From: Candidatus Roizmanbacteria bacterium CG_4_9_14_0_2_um_filter_38_17
GTDB taxonomy: Bacteria; Patescibacteriota; Microgenomatia; GCA-00278855
Direction: 5' to 3'
Assembly: GCA_002788855.1 (NCBI GenBank)
Contig: PFSB01000010.1
Coordinates: 1 to 49,753 of the forward strand
DNA length: 49,753 bases
A model generated the notes under the pieces. It did no database searches. It was not told the DNA's origin and was given only the letters and a program-made list of their open reading frames with translations. The position numbers and the translations under genes were made by a program. How positions within the stretch are numbered: position 1 is the first letter of the stretch; each line of letters begins with the position of its first letter. Shown in pieces: positions 1-8,279 of this stretch.

Positions 1-78
1 CAGGAAGTATTTTCTGAGTACCTTAATAATCCCTAGGGGTTGCATTAGTTTCTAGAATACGGGACCTTGTGGGATTTG

Positions 79-831
79 TTATTCAAGATTGGCGATGGGT
101 TTGGCGATTACAAGTAAGCGTTTAAGCGTTGTACCGGGTGGCCAGCAGGTCTGAAGGATAAGCACTTCCTCGTCTGAAGGTTCGACCAAGTACTGCACGT
201 CATCGGCTTCTACAGTCCTAATTTCCACAGTCTCATACACATAACGTCTATTGTTGTAAAAGATGTCTATTTCATCCCCTGGCTCTAGTTCTTTTAATAA
301 AAAGAAAATGGCGTTGTAGCGGTTTATGTTCCACCAATTATCTGTCGAGTGAGCAAACAGATATGTCTTGCGGTTCCCCTCTTTAGCCCCAGGAAAAGCA
401 GTCCCAGCGGCATGGGCAACTCCTATTTGCAGAGCATCTTGGTACTCTTTTTCGTTTCCTGCGTCGACGTTGGCCACAACGTTTGAGTTAGCGCCAATCT
501 TAGGAATGACAATTCCAAAGTCTGTGGAGGTTGGAGATACGCGCTGTTCGCTTGGTTGAGCATTGCTTAGCAGTTTGGCAATAGGATTGCTAGAGCTTTC
601 TTCATAGGAACGGACGATGAGGTCACCTTCAACCCTGTACTCTACACCTGTATATGACCGATAATAATATCCTACCTGCGCAAAGGCAATAGGAGCGAAT
701 GTTGCAGCCACTCCATATAATGCAAAAAGCACAAGAAAATTACCAACTGTACGCATGATGAGAAATTTTCGTTTCTCTTCATGTCCTATAATCTGCATAA
801 ACCTATTTTTGTAACCTACTATATGATTCAT
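79..831 (-). CDS. sortase family transpeptidase
   Basis: A 250-aa membrane-anchored sortase, expected to join surface proteins to the envelope or to each other outside the cell. Residues about 28-52 form one hydrophobic membrane segment. The catalytic His is in LFAHST (about residue 160), the Cys in the strand ILQTCWPPGT (about residue 228), and an Arg follows in LKRLLVIA. This gives the His-Cys-Arg triad in family order. The length suits class D/E-like sortases, but I cannot assign a class. No pilin operon lies beside it; many surface-type proteins with Pro-Thr linkers occur elsewhere in the window. The ATG at 831 is the most upstream plausible start. Confidence 0.9.
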   Translation of the reverse strand: MNHIVGYKNRFMQIIGHEEKRKFLIMRTVGNFLVLFALYGVAATFAPIAFAQVGYYYRSYTGVEYRVEGDLIVRSYEESSSNPIAKLLSNAQPSEQRVSPTSTDFGIVIPKIGANSNVVANVDAGNEKEYQDALQIGVAHAAGTAFPGAKEGNRKTYLFAHSTDNWWNINRYNAIFFLLKELEPGDEIDIFYNNRRYVYETVEIRTVEADDVQYLVEPSDEEVLILQTCWPPGTTLKRLLVIAKPIANLE

Positions 832-1236
832 CTCTTAATATGATAATCGTTAATTATTGTTTAGTTTAACCATTTATAACACAATTCACTATTATGTCTA
901 TATAACAATCCATAACTTGAGTAATATTTATACTCATAATACAACTCCAGCCAAAACAATAATAGTGCTTTGAAAATTTTGGTCATGGATTTTGTGAAAT
1001 AATTGTAACCTCTCCCCTATTCCTATAATTATTTATAACAGGTTGGCAAAAAATTAACCCCGGAAGCGTTGTGAGAAGTTCTGCCCGTACCTCCCACAAC
1101 GCTCTCAGGGTCAATAATGCATAGTTATTATATACCCTTTGATATAGTATGTCAATGCTATAGGTTGTTGTACTTTTCATAGATAGAGACTGTTCTAGCA
1201 GTTGATATCATTTTACAGTAAAATAGAGAGAGATGC
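832..1236. other. intergenic region with one hairpin
   Basis: No convincing gene. The AT-rich stretch holds a hairpin at 1057-1111: arms AGCGTTGTG (1065-1073) and CACAACGCT (1095-1103), with an outer ACCC/GGGT pairing. TATAAT at 1024-1029 could be a -10 box for a short plus-strand RNA carrying this hairpin, but the possible -35 (TTGTAA, 1004-1009) is only 15 nt away. A 65-codon minus-strand reading frame here (983-1180) has no start signal and no recognisable composition. Confidence 0.4.
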
Positions 1237-1308
1237 GTCCTTGTAGTTCAATGGACAGAACAAGGGTTTCCTAAACCCTAAATGAAGGTTCGATTCCTTC
1301 CAGGGACA
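1237..1308 (+). tRNA. tRNA-Arg (anticodon CCT)
   Basis: Complete cloverleaf. Acceptor GTCCTTG (1237-1243) pairs with CAGGGAC (1301-1307) with one G-U. D stem GTTC/GAAC, anticodon stem AGGGT/ACCCT around loop TTCCTAA with anticodon CCT, a 4-nt variable loop, and T arm GAAGG-TTCGATT-CCTTC. Discriminator A at 1308. CCA is not encoded, so it must be added after transcription. It decodes AGG. Confidence 0.96.
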
Positions 1309-1329
1309 CTAAAATGTTATAGTGGATAT

Positions 1330-2547
1330 ATGAATCAGCATAAGAAACTGTTGGAGAGATACCAAGCTGCCTCAAATGAAGAGAAGCCGCACTTTCTTCT
1401 GGGGTTGAACCGCTATTGGCGCAAGCAATTACTGTACCAACTTTCAGATGAAGAGATTGCCGATGCACTTACATATTCCGATGAAGATGATGCCGTAACC
1501 TCTTTGGATATTCTTTCAACTCATAGAAGAGAAGGTATTTTAAAACTGCTGCACCACTCTAAGAGTGAAAAATTAAAGCAGCTTTTATCTTTTGCACATC
1601 ATACAGCTGGAAGACTGGTTGATATGAATTTTATTGAGATTAAAGAAGATAGCTCAAGGGCAGATCTGGAGACTAAGCTTAAAAACCATTACCAGACAAC
1701 TGGCAAGTCTCCAACTATTATTGTGGAAAACAAGGAAGGTAAGATATTGGGGCAGCTACCTATTGAAAAGCTTGTCTTGGAGGAAGTAAAGAGCTTAAAA
1801 GGGCTAAGACTTGCACCTTTGCCAGTGGTAAAGTACACGCTTGATCAAGAGCATCTTATTGAAAAAGTTGTGGGCACATCAGCACGGGTGATAGTTGTTA
1901 GTGACAAAGAAAGTCGGATACTAGGTGTAATTAGAACTAAGAACTTACTGGGAGTATTGGAACATGAAAATACAGAGGATTTTTATAAGTTTGCCGGATT
2001 ACCCATCGCAGAGCATATTTATGATTCTCCGCTCAGATCTGTTCGGCTTAGATCTAAGTGGTTAATTGTTAATTTGTTTACAGCATTGTCTGCCGCTTTT
2101 GTTGTTTCTATGTTTAGAGAAACCTTAAGCCAAGTAGTAATATTAGCGGCATTTATGCCAGTTGTAGCAGGTATGGGGGGCAATGCAGGAACTCAGACTT
2201 TGGCTGTTATGGTGAGGGGTTTGGCAACGGGTGAAATTAAAGCAAAAAGCGCAATGTCTGTAGTGGTAAAAGAGCTCTCGGCTGGATTTTTAAATGGTCT
2301 TATTACTGGCTTAATTGTGGGAATAATTGCAACTATTTGGCAAGGTTCACCTCTGTTAGGTGTTGTTCTGTTTTTTGCGATGATGATTAATCTGGTTGTT
2401 GCAGGATTTTTTGGTGCGATCATTCCTCTTATATTAAAAGCTGTACGCATTGATCCTGCTGTTGCCTCTTCAATTTTTATCACGACAGCGACGGATATAA
2501 TTGGCTTTCTAGCTTTCTTAAGTTTGGCAACTCTTTTGCTATTGTAG
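1330..2547 (+). CDS. mgtE: MgtE magnesium transporter
   Basis: A Mg2+ channel/transporter of the MgtE family, 405 aa from the ATG at 1330. An upstream ATG at 1282 lies inside tRNA-Arg and is rejected. Residues about 1-100 are the helical MgtE N domain, about 105-215 the CBS pair that senses Mg2+, and about 240-405 five membrane helices. The signature PVVAGMGGNAGTQTLAVMVRG is present as two adjoining parts (PVVAGMGGNAG and TQTLAVMVRG), as is the last-helix acid in TATDIIGF. It starts 22 nt after tRNA-Arg and probably shares its transcript. No clear Shine-Dalgarno sequence precedes the start. Confidence 0.95.
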   Translation: MNQHKKLLERYQAASNEEKPHFLLGLNRYWRKQLLYQLSDEEIADALTYSDEDDAVTSLDILSTHRREGILKLLHHSKSEKLKQLLSFAHHTAGRLVDMNFIEIKEDSSRADLETKLKNHYQTTGKSPTIIVENKEGKILGQLPIEKLVLEEVKSLKGLRLAPLPVVKYTLDQEHLIEKVVGTSARVIVVSDKESRILGVIRTKNLLGVLEHENTEDFYKFAGLPIAEHIYDSPLRSVRLRSKWLIVNLFTALSAAFVVSMFRETLSQVVILAAFMPVVAGMGGNAGTQTLAVMVRGLATGEIKAKSAMSVVVKELSAGFLNGLITGLIVGIIATIWQGSPLLGVVLFFAMMINLVVAGFFGAIIPLILKAVRIDPAVASSIFITTATDIIGFLAFLSLATLLLL

Positions 2548-2618
2548 GTATATCAAAATACTATATTAGTAGATCAAATTACGTATTAAAGGCTTAGCCT
2601 TATACTCGCTTTTATATC

Positions 2619-2639
2619 CCACAAGGTCAGACCTTGTGG
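2619..2639. repeat. palindrome, GGTC-GACC family
   Basis: Perfect 10-1-10 palindrome with arms CCACAAGGTC and GACCTTGTGG, between the convergent mgtE and AAA/DUF4143 genes. The same core recurs at 18908-18928, 22610-22638 and 32719-32747, and a half copy is at 63-73. No long T-run follows, so it is not a classical terminator. Confidence 0.85.
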
Positions 2640-2649
2640 AGTTCAACTT

Positions 2650-3774
2650 TTAGGTTATAAAATTCAGATAATTATCCTTATTAATGGTCAAAACAGATGT
2701 ATTATAGGATTGTTTAAATAGTTTCGGCGTTTTAGCAATGCTACCATATTTAAACTCATATGCCACCAAGTGACCGCTGTCTTCTTCCAACCAGTCAACC
2801 TCCGCTTGTTCATAACTGCGCCAAAAATAATAGTTGGGTTGCGTACCACCATAGCTATTATGCTTAATTCGTTCTATAGCTACGAAATTTTCCCACAACT
2901 GCCCTATATCATTTCGAAGATCAAGTTGAGTAAATTGACCAATTAGGCTGTTACGAATTCCCAAATCCCAGAAGTAATATTTTCTGCTTTTTGCCACCTC
3001 CTTGCGAAGGTTAGTCGAGTAAGATCCAAGCTCGAAAATAATAAAACCCTGCTTTAAAAGATATAAATAGCTTGTTACTGTCTTTGCGTCAATTCCAAGA
3101 GCACTCGCAAGTTCATTTATTGAGACTTTTGAACCAACTTGAAAAGACAATAAAACAGCTAATTTATACAAGGCTTCAGGACGCCCAATGTCTTTAAGCA
3201 GGAGCAGATCACGAAAAAGATAAGATTTTATAATCATACGCAAGTAATCCTGTTTTTCGGCAGACGAGGGTAGCTGTTGTAAATATGGGTAGCCACCAAA
3301 CTGTAGCTGATCTGGCAGTAGCGCGGACAGTTGGTGTAAGATCAGTCCTTGTCCAAGTTCTGGCGTTGATAGTGGATAGAGCAGATATTGCTGAAAACGA
3401 CCTGTCAAGGGCTCTTGGATGCCGTGGGCGAGTTTTAAGGACAAAGACCCGCTAACGTAAAAACATTTTTCTGGAAACGAGTCAATCATAATTTTTAATA
3501 CCAAACCAATATTGTCTATCCTTTGCGCTTCATCAATAACTATGATCCCGTATTTCTGAATAAGCTTGCTGATTTTAGTTTGGGAAGTAGAAGACAGAGC
3601 TAATCGTGTATCTTCATCGTCGCCATTGAACCAAATCACGTCGGACTTGGGAGTTTTAGTTGTCAATTGTGAAAGCAGAACAGTCTTACCCACTCGTCTT
3701 GGTCCATAAATAATGTTAATAAATCCCGATTTTTGGCGCGAGAGTATGTTTTTAGTAAGCTGCCGTGTAATCAT
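2650..3774 (-). CDS. AAA ATPase with DUF4143 domain (copy 1)
   Basis: A 374-aa ATPase of the AAA_14 plus DUF4143 type. Walker A is GPRRVGKT (about residues 24-31) and Walker B IIVIDEAQ (about 77-84). A winged-helix region follows (SINELASALGIDAKTVTSYL), and the C-terminal DUF4143 part contains YFWDLGIRN and the restriction-enzyme-like core YFWRSYEQAEVDWLEE...YEFK. The family is common in anaerobes and CPR bacteria, and its cellular function is not established. The gene has a textbook promoter with repeated operator-like sequence and a start codon 9 nt from the -10 box. Two further copies (26808-27989, 47300-48721) are in the window. Confidence 0.9.
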   Translation of the reverse strand: MITRQLTKNILSRQKSGFINIIYGPRRVGKTVLLSQLTTKTPKSDVIWFNGDDEDTRLALSSTSQTKISKLIQKYGIIVIDEAQRIDNIGLVLKIMIDSFPEKCFYVSGSLSLKLAHGIQEPLTGRFQQYLLYPLSTPELGQGLILHQLSALLPDQLQFGGYPYLQQLPSSAEKQDYLRMIIKSYLFRDLLLLKDIGRPEALYKLAVLLSFQVGSKVSINELASALGIDAKTVTSYLYLLKQGFIIFELGSYSTNLRKEVAKSRKYYFWDLGIRNSLIGQFTQLDLRNDIGQLWENFVAIERIKHNSYGGTQPNYYFWRSYEQAEVDWLEEDSGHLVAYEFKYGSIAKTPKLFKQSYNTSVLTINKDNYLNFIT

Positions 3775-3783
3775 TTCCTCAAA

Positions 3784-3843
3784 ATTATACCAAATTTATG
3801 GAATTATGTCAACAGATTAATACCATATTTATGGAATTATGTC
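3784..3843 (-). promoter_or_regulatory. promoter and direct-repeat operator of DUF4143 copy 1
   Basis: On the minus strand, TTGACA (3807-3812), a 17-nt spacer and TATAAT (3784-3789). The spacer and -35 lie in a 21-bp unit (3790-3810) repeated at 3823-3843 with one mismatch, period 33 bp (three helical turns). This suggests binding by a dimeric or cooperative repressor, possibly the ATPase's own winged helix (inference). Confidence 0.8.
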
Positions 3844-4283
3844 TAACTTCCACAACAGCCGCCGCCACAACAGCCATCAACGCTTGAGCCAAAGAGGAGG
3901 TTGGTTTCTTTCTCTACAGACTCAGGAGAATCTGAGATATGCACGACGTTACGTTGAATGTCTTCACCAAGGTCTCCACGTATGGTGCCTTTATCTGCTT
4001 TGGTTGAATCTGTTATTCCAGCTAAGTTACGAACTTTTGCTATAATGTCCTCCCCTTCCCAGATCATGGCCAAAACTGGACACTCAGTCATAAAGGAAAC
4101 TATGTCAGGGAAAAATGGCTTGTCTTTGTGATGGACATACCAGACTTTGAGTAATTCTTCGGTTAGGTCTACAACTTTCGCTTCCTTTGGCTTAAAGCCA
4201 GCTTTTTCGAGGCGGGAAACAACCTGACCAGCATAGCCTTTCTGCATTCCGTCTGGTTTAATGATGACTACAGTTCTCTCCAT
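3843..4283 (-). CDS. ndk: nucleoside diphosphate kinase with Cys-rich tail
   Basis: A 146-aa NDP kinase that moves the gamma phosphate from ATP to nucleoside diphosphates through a phospho-His. It begins with the family start ERTVVIIKPDG, and the active-site His is in RNVVHISDSPESVEKE. Length is close to the usual 135-150 aa. The unusual part is the C-terminus, GCCGGGCCGS, with four Cys in two CC pairs and nothing comparable in typical Ndk. It could bind metal or form disulfides (inference). The stop codon touches the operator of the downstream ATPase gene. Confidence 0.95.
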   Translation of the reverse strand: MERTVVIIKPDGMQKGYAGQVVSRLEKAGFKPKEAKVVDLTEELLKVWYVHHKDKPFFPDIVSFMTECPVLAMIWEGEDIIAKVRNLAGITDSTKADKGTIRGDLGEDIQRNVVHISDSPESVEKETNLLFGSSVDGCCGGGCCGS

Positions 4284-4288
4284 TTTTT

Positions 4289-4313
4289 TATATAAAGATC
4301 GGATCTTTATATA
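4289..4313. repeat. palindrome TATATAAAGATC family (intergenic copy)
   Basis: Perfect 12-1-12 palindrome, TATATAAAGATC, G, GATCTTTATATA. It fills the gap between the M16 peptidase and ndk. In the minus direction it supplies a TATATA box 6-7 nt before the ndk ATG, so the element may act as the ndk promoter. Copies occur inside coding sequence at 30335-30357 and 40850-40874. Confidence 0.85.
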
Positions 4314-4314
4314 G

Positions 4315-5589
4315 TTAGAATTGTAACAGCTTGGCTATTTTTTGTCTATCCTTAATTGGCCCAATTGCTGAAAAGTTAATATTCTTATCCTTTATGATAT
4401 CTTTAGCAACCGCCCTTACCTCCTCTACTGTAACTGAGTTAATTTTATTTATTACTTGTTGGGGCGTTTTAATCTCACCTTCGAGCAAGTATTTGACTGC
4501 GTAATGATTGGCAACATCGCCTGAATCCTCAAGACTTAAGATGAAATTGCCTTTTATATGCTCTTTGGCTTTTGTTAGTTCTTTGGCTGGTATTTCTTCA
4601 GTTAAGACGTGTCTGAGCTCTTGCATGATGACCTCTAACGCTTGGATTAATCGTTTAGTATCTAAGCCTGCCTTGATACCTAAATACCCGGCGTCAAGAT
4701 AACTCTGGCTATATGAAAATACACTATACGCTAGTCCCCGACGCTCACGTACTTCCTGAAACAAGCGAGAGCTCATCCCGCCTCCAAGTATGGAAGAAAG
4801 TACTAAAAGTGGATAACGCCTGGAATCAAAACGATCAAATGTGCGCAGAGCCAAGATCATGTGAGTTTGCTCCGTTTTTTTGTTAACAATAGATAGCGCG
4901 GGTTTATTTTGAACTATACTTTTTGTGGATTTAGTTTTTTTAAGCTTACTACCGCCCCAGTTGCCAAGGTGCTTATTGACAAGCTCCATTACTTTATGAT
5001 GTGTTGTTCCACCTGAGACGACCAAGACGATGTTGGAAGGAGTGTACCAGTTGTTTCGATAATCCACGATGTCTTTTCTTGTCATGGAGCTAACGGTTGC
5101 CTTAGTTCCAATTATTTCTCTGCCTAAACTTGTACCTCGAAATATTAGCTCTTCAGAGATCTCCCCCACTTTACTACTGGGATGATCTTCGTACATATTT
5201 ATTTCCTCCAGAATTACTCCCCGTTCACGCTCAACTTCTGCTTCGACAAACAGGCTATTTTGCAACATATCTGAAAGCATATCAATTACCAGGCTAAGCT
5301 GAGCGCTTGCAGCTTTTACGTAGTAACCAGTGTATTCTTTTCCGGTGAAAGCGTTCTGCTCGGCGCCAATTGCATCGATCTCCTCTGCAATCTGCATTGC
5401 TGAGGGTCTTTTAGTAGTTCCTTTAAATGCCATGTGTTCAAGAAAGTGAGATATTCCAGCGACTTTATCTTGTTCCCAGCGTGAACCTGCCCGAACCATG
5501 AATAGCCCTGTTACAGACTTGGTGGGCATTGGTACTGTAATTATTGTAAGGCCGTTTGCAAGATTTTCTTTGTGATATTTCTCTGCCAT
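4315..5589 (-). CDS. M16 family zinc peptidase
   Basis: A 424-aa M16 (processing-peptidase-like) metalloprotease. The inverted zinc motif HFLEH is in ISHFLEHMAFKGT, and the distal Glu lies in the region EAEVERERGVILEEINMYED. A second M16 half domain follows, with the R-Y pair region RERRGLAYSVFSY. It is a single-chain cytoplasmic type without signal peptide. I chose the ATG at 5589 because TAAAAT (5598-5603, extended by TG) lies 8 nt upstream, which would make the transcript nearly leaderless; a GTG at 5607 overlaps that box. Confidence 0.92.
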   Translation of the reverse strand: MAEKYHKENLANGLTIITVPMPTKSVTGLFMVRAGSRWEQDKVAGISHFLEHMAFKGTTKRPSAMQIAEEIDAIGAEQNAFTGKEYTGYYVKAASAQLSLVIDMLSDMLQNSLFVEAEVERERGVILEEINMYEDHPSSKVGEISEELIFRGTSLGREIIGTKATVSSMTRKDIVDYRNNWYTPSNIVLVVSGGTTHHKVMELVNKHLGNWGGSKLKKTKSTKSIVQNKPALSIVNKKTEQTHMILALRTFDRFDSRRYPLLVLSSILGGGMSSRLFQEVRERRGLAYSVFSYSQSYLDAGYLGIKAGLDTKRLIQALEVIMQELRHVLTEEIPAKELTKAKEHIKGNFILSLEDSGDVANHYAVKYLLEGEIKTPQQVINKINSVTVEEVRAVAKDIIKDKNINFSAIGPIKDRQKIAKLLQF

Positions 5590-5620
5590 AAGAAATGATT
5601 TTAGCACAGCTTAAAAACCA

Positions 5621-5657
5621 AAGGTTGAGCCTTTCACTTCGTAAAGGGCTCAACCTT
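5621..5657. repeat. hairpin, AAGGTTGAGCC arms
   Basis: Imperfect hairpin. The left arm AAGGTTGAGCCTTT pairs with AAAGGGCTCAACCTT, leaving one unpaired G, around loop CACTTCGT. It lies just upstream of the M16 peptidase. It shares the AAGGTT / AACCTT core with the other scattered palindromes. Confidence 0.7.
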
Positions 5658-5799
5658 GCCTCGTCTTATAATAGCTCTTTAGTCTTCTATAAGGTTTGTC
5701 CTTGTATTTTTTGTCTTGAGCGTGGTTAGCACTCTCTAGTCCACTCTGATAGCTAATCCTTGAAATAAGTTTGGTCTTTATCTGCGCTCCCAAATGCTA

Positions 5800-6696
5800 T
5801 TATTTATCACTCTCTATTTTATATTGCTGACCATCGGTAATAACCACTATATCCCCATCATTGTCTGTTCTTAGTATAGGTATAGAACGTAAACTAAGCC
5901 TAGAAAGCAGTTCGGGGGTTGGATGTCCCCACTGATTCTTGCCCACCGAAATAACAGCGAAACCCGGTTCAAATCTATCTATAAACTCATCTAGTAAACC
6001 GTAGCGAGAGCCATGGTGTGGTATTTTAAAGATCTCCACTGGTTTAAGCTTGGTATTTGCAGCTAGAATTTCATCTTGGATATTTTCATCTGCATCTCCG
6101 GTAAACACAGCATCAAAGGTACCGTATTCTAGTTGAAGTATTACAGAAAAATCATTTAGATCAGAGTTGGTTGTGGTGGCTCCCAAAATATTGGCTGAAA
6201 TTGTGGCATTGGTATTATCTGCAACAAACTCTCTACTAGGCCAGAGAGTACGCAAAGTAATATCATTAATTTTTATTTCATCACCAGTGTAGATATTTTG
6301 AATAGTAGTATTCCCCTCTTGAATTGCTTTTGTTAGCGCTTGGTATCCTTTGGTAGCATTGCCGACTGGGCTGGTGACAAAATGCTTAACCTTGTAACGC
6401 TTGGCAACCTCTATAAGACCATTTAGATGGTCTGCCTGGGGATGCGTCAAGACCACTATCTCTATTTCTCTATCCCAAAAAGGCATATACTTACCCAGGC
6501 ACTCAAGAATCTTAGTATTCGGTCCTCCATCTATTACGACGTCTATATTATTGGGTAGATCGAGATAAATGCCGTCACCCTGGCCAACGTCACAAAAGAT
6601 AATTCGGGCATCTTTACTATTGGGCGGTGAAAATTGTGATAAGTATAAGATAAGAATTAAGACTGTAATTACGAGTGAAAGTGCTTTTTTATTCAT
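5800..6696 (-). CDS. ComEC metallo-beta-lactamase domain protein (separate gene)
   Basis: A 298-aa protein matching the C-terminal hydrolase part of ComEC. It has a signal-anchor at residues 5-22, then FCDVGQGDGIYL, the metal motif THPQADHL (HxxxDH), and PHHGSRYG near the end. In typical ComEC this domain is fused behind the channel and probably degrades the non-transported DNA strand. Here it is a stand-alone gene 41 nt after the channel gene, with its own membrane anchor that would put it outside the membrane. Role: DNA uptake (known for the family). Confidence 0.9.
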   Translation of the reverse strand: MNKKALSLVITVLILILYLSQFSPPNSKDARIIFCDVGQGDGIYLDLPNNIDVVIDGGPNTKILECLGKYMPFWDREIEIVVLTHPQADHLNGLIEVAKRYKVKHFVTSPVGNATKGYQALTKAIQEGNTTIQNIYTGDEIKINDITLRTLWPSREFVADNTNATISANILGATTTNSDLNDFSVILQLEYGTFDAVFTGDADENIQDEILAANTKLKPVEIFKIPHHGSRYGLLDEFIDRFEPGFAVISVGKNQWGHPTPELLSRLSLRSIPILRTDNDGDIVVITDGQQYKIESDK

Positions 6697-6737
6697 ATTA
6701 GTTATTTCTTAATATTATCAGTAGCTATTGATTAATT

Positions 6738-7589
6738 CTAGAAGAAATTAATCTGTGCAAATGGAATTAGTGCTGTTACTTCGACAATCACAATGAATAT
6801 TGTCAGCAGTAACCATAAAATCATACCCAACAAGACTCCTAGCGGTCTTATGACAGCTCCCGCAGTAACAAGTAGTATGCCTAGCCATGTAATGTATTCT
6901 ACTACCCATAATCCGAGCGCGTTTGTTAGTGGAGCCACTAAAGATAGGCGCCCGAAACTGTATACCAGTAAAGGCGTGATAAATACCTGGGCAGCGAGAG
7001 TTGTTCGTAGATTTTCCATAAAAATAAACTTAAACCAGCTCGCTACCAGCCCTATCTGTACATTCCAGGAATGTGCAAGGTTGACATTCCTGGAATGTGG
7101 TTTTTGGCCACGGTTATCAAAGATAATTATTCCCAGCGTGGCAAAGAAAGAAAGCTGGAAAGATAAACTAGTAAGCCACTCTGGCTTGATGATGAGCATT
7201 AGTGCGGCGGTAAACAGTAAACTGTAGATGACATAGGTTCTTCGCCCAATGTATGAGATTAACGTCGCAAGCCCTCCCATAATTGTTGCGCGTACAATAG
7301 GCGGATCAGCTCCTACCATGGCTACAAAAAGCGTGATAGTGACCATAGTAGCAATAAACCCAAACCTGCGACCTATGCTGCCAAAGACCTTGTCCACAAC
7401 CCGGATCAAAATTGACACATTTGTACCTGAAAGCGCCACAACGTGTAGGGTGCCAGTTGTAATAAGATCGTTATATAGTGCTTGAGGCATATGGGAATAT
7501 TTCTGACCAAAAAGCATTCCAGCGAGTAAGGATGCCTGCGGCTCGGGTAATTGCTGGTTGATGATGCTGACAAAATAATCTGGAGACAA
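6738..7589 (-). CDS. comEC: ComEC channel domain (Competence domain only)
   Basis: A 283-aa multi-helix membrane protein with the ComEC signature TTGTLHVVALSGTNVSIL (residues about 44-61), followed by about seven membrane helices. It has neither the N-terminal OB-fold domain nor the hydrolase domain of full ComEC; the hydrolase is the next gene. It would form the channel for single-stranded DNA uptake. The start is 4 nt after the comEA stop, so the genes are co-transcribed. A 39-bp palindromic element (7060-7098) sits in frame and adds residues about 164-176 (HSRNVNLAHSWNV) to a loop between helices. Confidence 0.9.
   Translation of the reverse strand: MSPDYFVSIINQQLPEPQASLLAGMLFGQKYSHMPQALYNDLITTGTLHVVALSGTNVSILIRVVDKVFGSIGRRFGFIATMVTITLFVAMVGADPPIVRATIMGGLATLISYIGRRTYVIYSLLFTAALMLIIKPEWLTSLSFQLSFFATLGIIIFDNRGQKPHSRNVNLAHSWNVQIGLVASWFKFIFMENLRTTLAAQVFITPLLVYSFGRLSLVAPLTNALGLWVVEYITWLGILLVTAGAVIRPLGVLLGMILWLLLTIFIVIVEVTALIPFAQINFF
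7060..7098. repeat. 39-bp double palindrome inside comEC
   Basis: Two 15-bp palindromes (ACATTCC-A-GGAATGT at 7060-7074; ACATTCC-T-GGAATGT at 7084-7098) flank GCAAGGTTG. The two halves are also inverted repeats of each other. A near-identical 39-bp copy (one mismatch) is at 28594-28632 in the same orientation and, if translated, the same reading frame. Confidence 0.92.
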
Positions 7590-7593
7590 TTTT

Positions 7594-8199
7594 TTAGTAG
7601 ACGCTTATCTGGTCCTTAATCTTGTCATAAATGGATTGCCCAAGGATTTTTTTGGAAACTAGCTCAGAAATCTCACCATAAGGCCTATTGGCAATTATCT
7701 CTGCGGCACGTACTGGGCCAATTCCAGTTAAGGTCTCGAGCGTAGATTGGGAATCATTATTAATGTTAATCAGCTTATCTGTGCTGGCTCCGGGCACGGT
7801 TTGAGCTGCACCCACCTCCATTTCTTCACCCTGAAAGGGTACGATGATTTTTTGTCCATCCGTCAATAAGGCGGCTAGGTTAAGACTTAGTGAAATCTGT
7901 TCCTGATCAGCTTCCTTGATGAAGCCACCTGCCTCAGTGATGATGTCTTTTATTCTAGAGCCTACGGGTAGCTCATATACGCCAGGTTTTTCTACAGCTC
8001 CGCCGATGTCTATAACGACTATCTTGACTGTAGTTTGAGCTGGAGTTAGCTGCTCTTGAGTGTTAAATACAACCTCACTCTGCTTATCTCTACCCAAGGT
8101 GGCTGCTAACCCGATAGAAAATAGGAATAACCCCACAATAACCAGACCTACAGGGAAACGGTATTTCTGCAGAAGCTGAGCAATATCCTCAAACTGCAC
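7594..8199 (-). CDS. comEA: ComEA DNA-uptake receptor
   Basis: A 201-aa membrane-anchored DNA-binding protein. It has one membrane helix (residues about 16-36), an SLBB domain (about 58-122, VDIGGAVEKPGVYELPVGSRI), a linker, and a C-terminal helix-hairpin-helix pair (ININNDSQSTLETLTGIGP, then AAEIIANRPYG). It binds incoming double-stranded DNA outside the membrane and hands it to ComEC. First gene of the comEA-comEC-hydrolase set. The start is GTG at 8199. Confidence 0.94.
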   Translation of the reverse strand: MQFEDIAQLLQKYRFPVGLVIVGLFLFSIGLAATLGRDKQSEVVFNTQEQLTPAQTTVKIVVIDIGGAVEKPGVYELPVGSRIKDIITEAGGFIKEADQEQISLSLNLAALLTDGQKIIVPFQGEEMEVGAAQTVPGASTDKLININNDSQSTLETLTGIGPVRAAEIIANRPYGEISELVSKKILGQSIYDKIKDQISVY

Positions 8200-8224
8200 A
8201 ATATTCGGAGCATATCAGATAGCT

Positions 8225-8279
8225 CAATTTAAGGCAAGGCCATTCATTGCATGAAAGGCCTCGCCTTGTTTCGCTTTCT
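8225..8279. repeat. GCGAAACAAGG hairpin element, copy 1
   Basis: Between leuS and comEA. Arms AAGGCAAGGCC (8231-8241) and GGCCTCGCCTT (8257-8267), followed by GTTTCGCTTTCTT. On the minus strand it aligns over about 50 nt with the element at 11787-11834. The two stems differ but each remains paired. It may also end the leuS transcript. Confidence 0.75.

Noticed and set aside
983-1180. 65-codon minus-strand reading frame
   Set aside because: No start signal, no recognisable composition, and a hairpin occupies part of it.
1282-1329. Upstream extension of mgtE
   Set aside because: The ATG lies within tRNA-Arg; the MgtE domain begins after the ATG at 1330.
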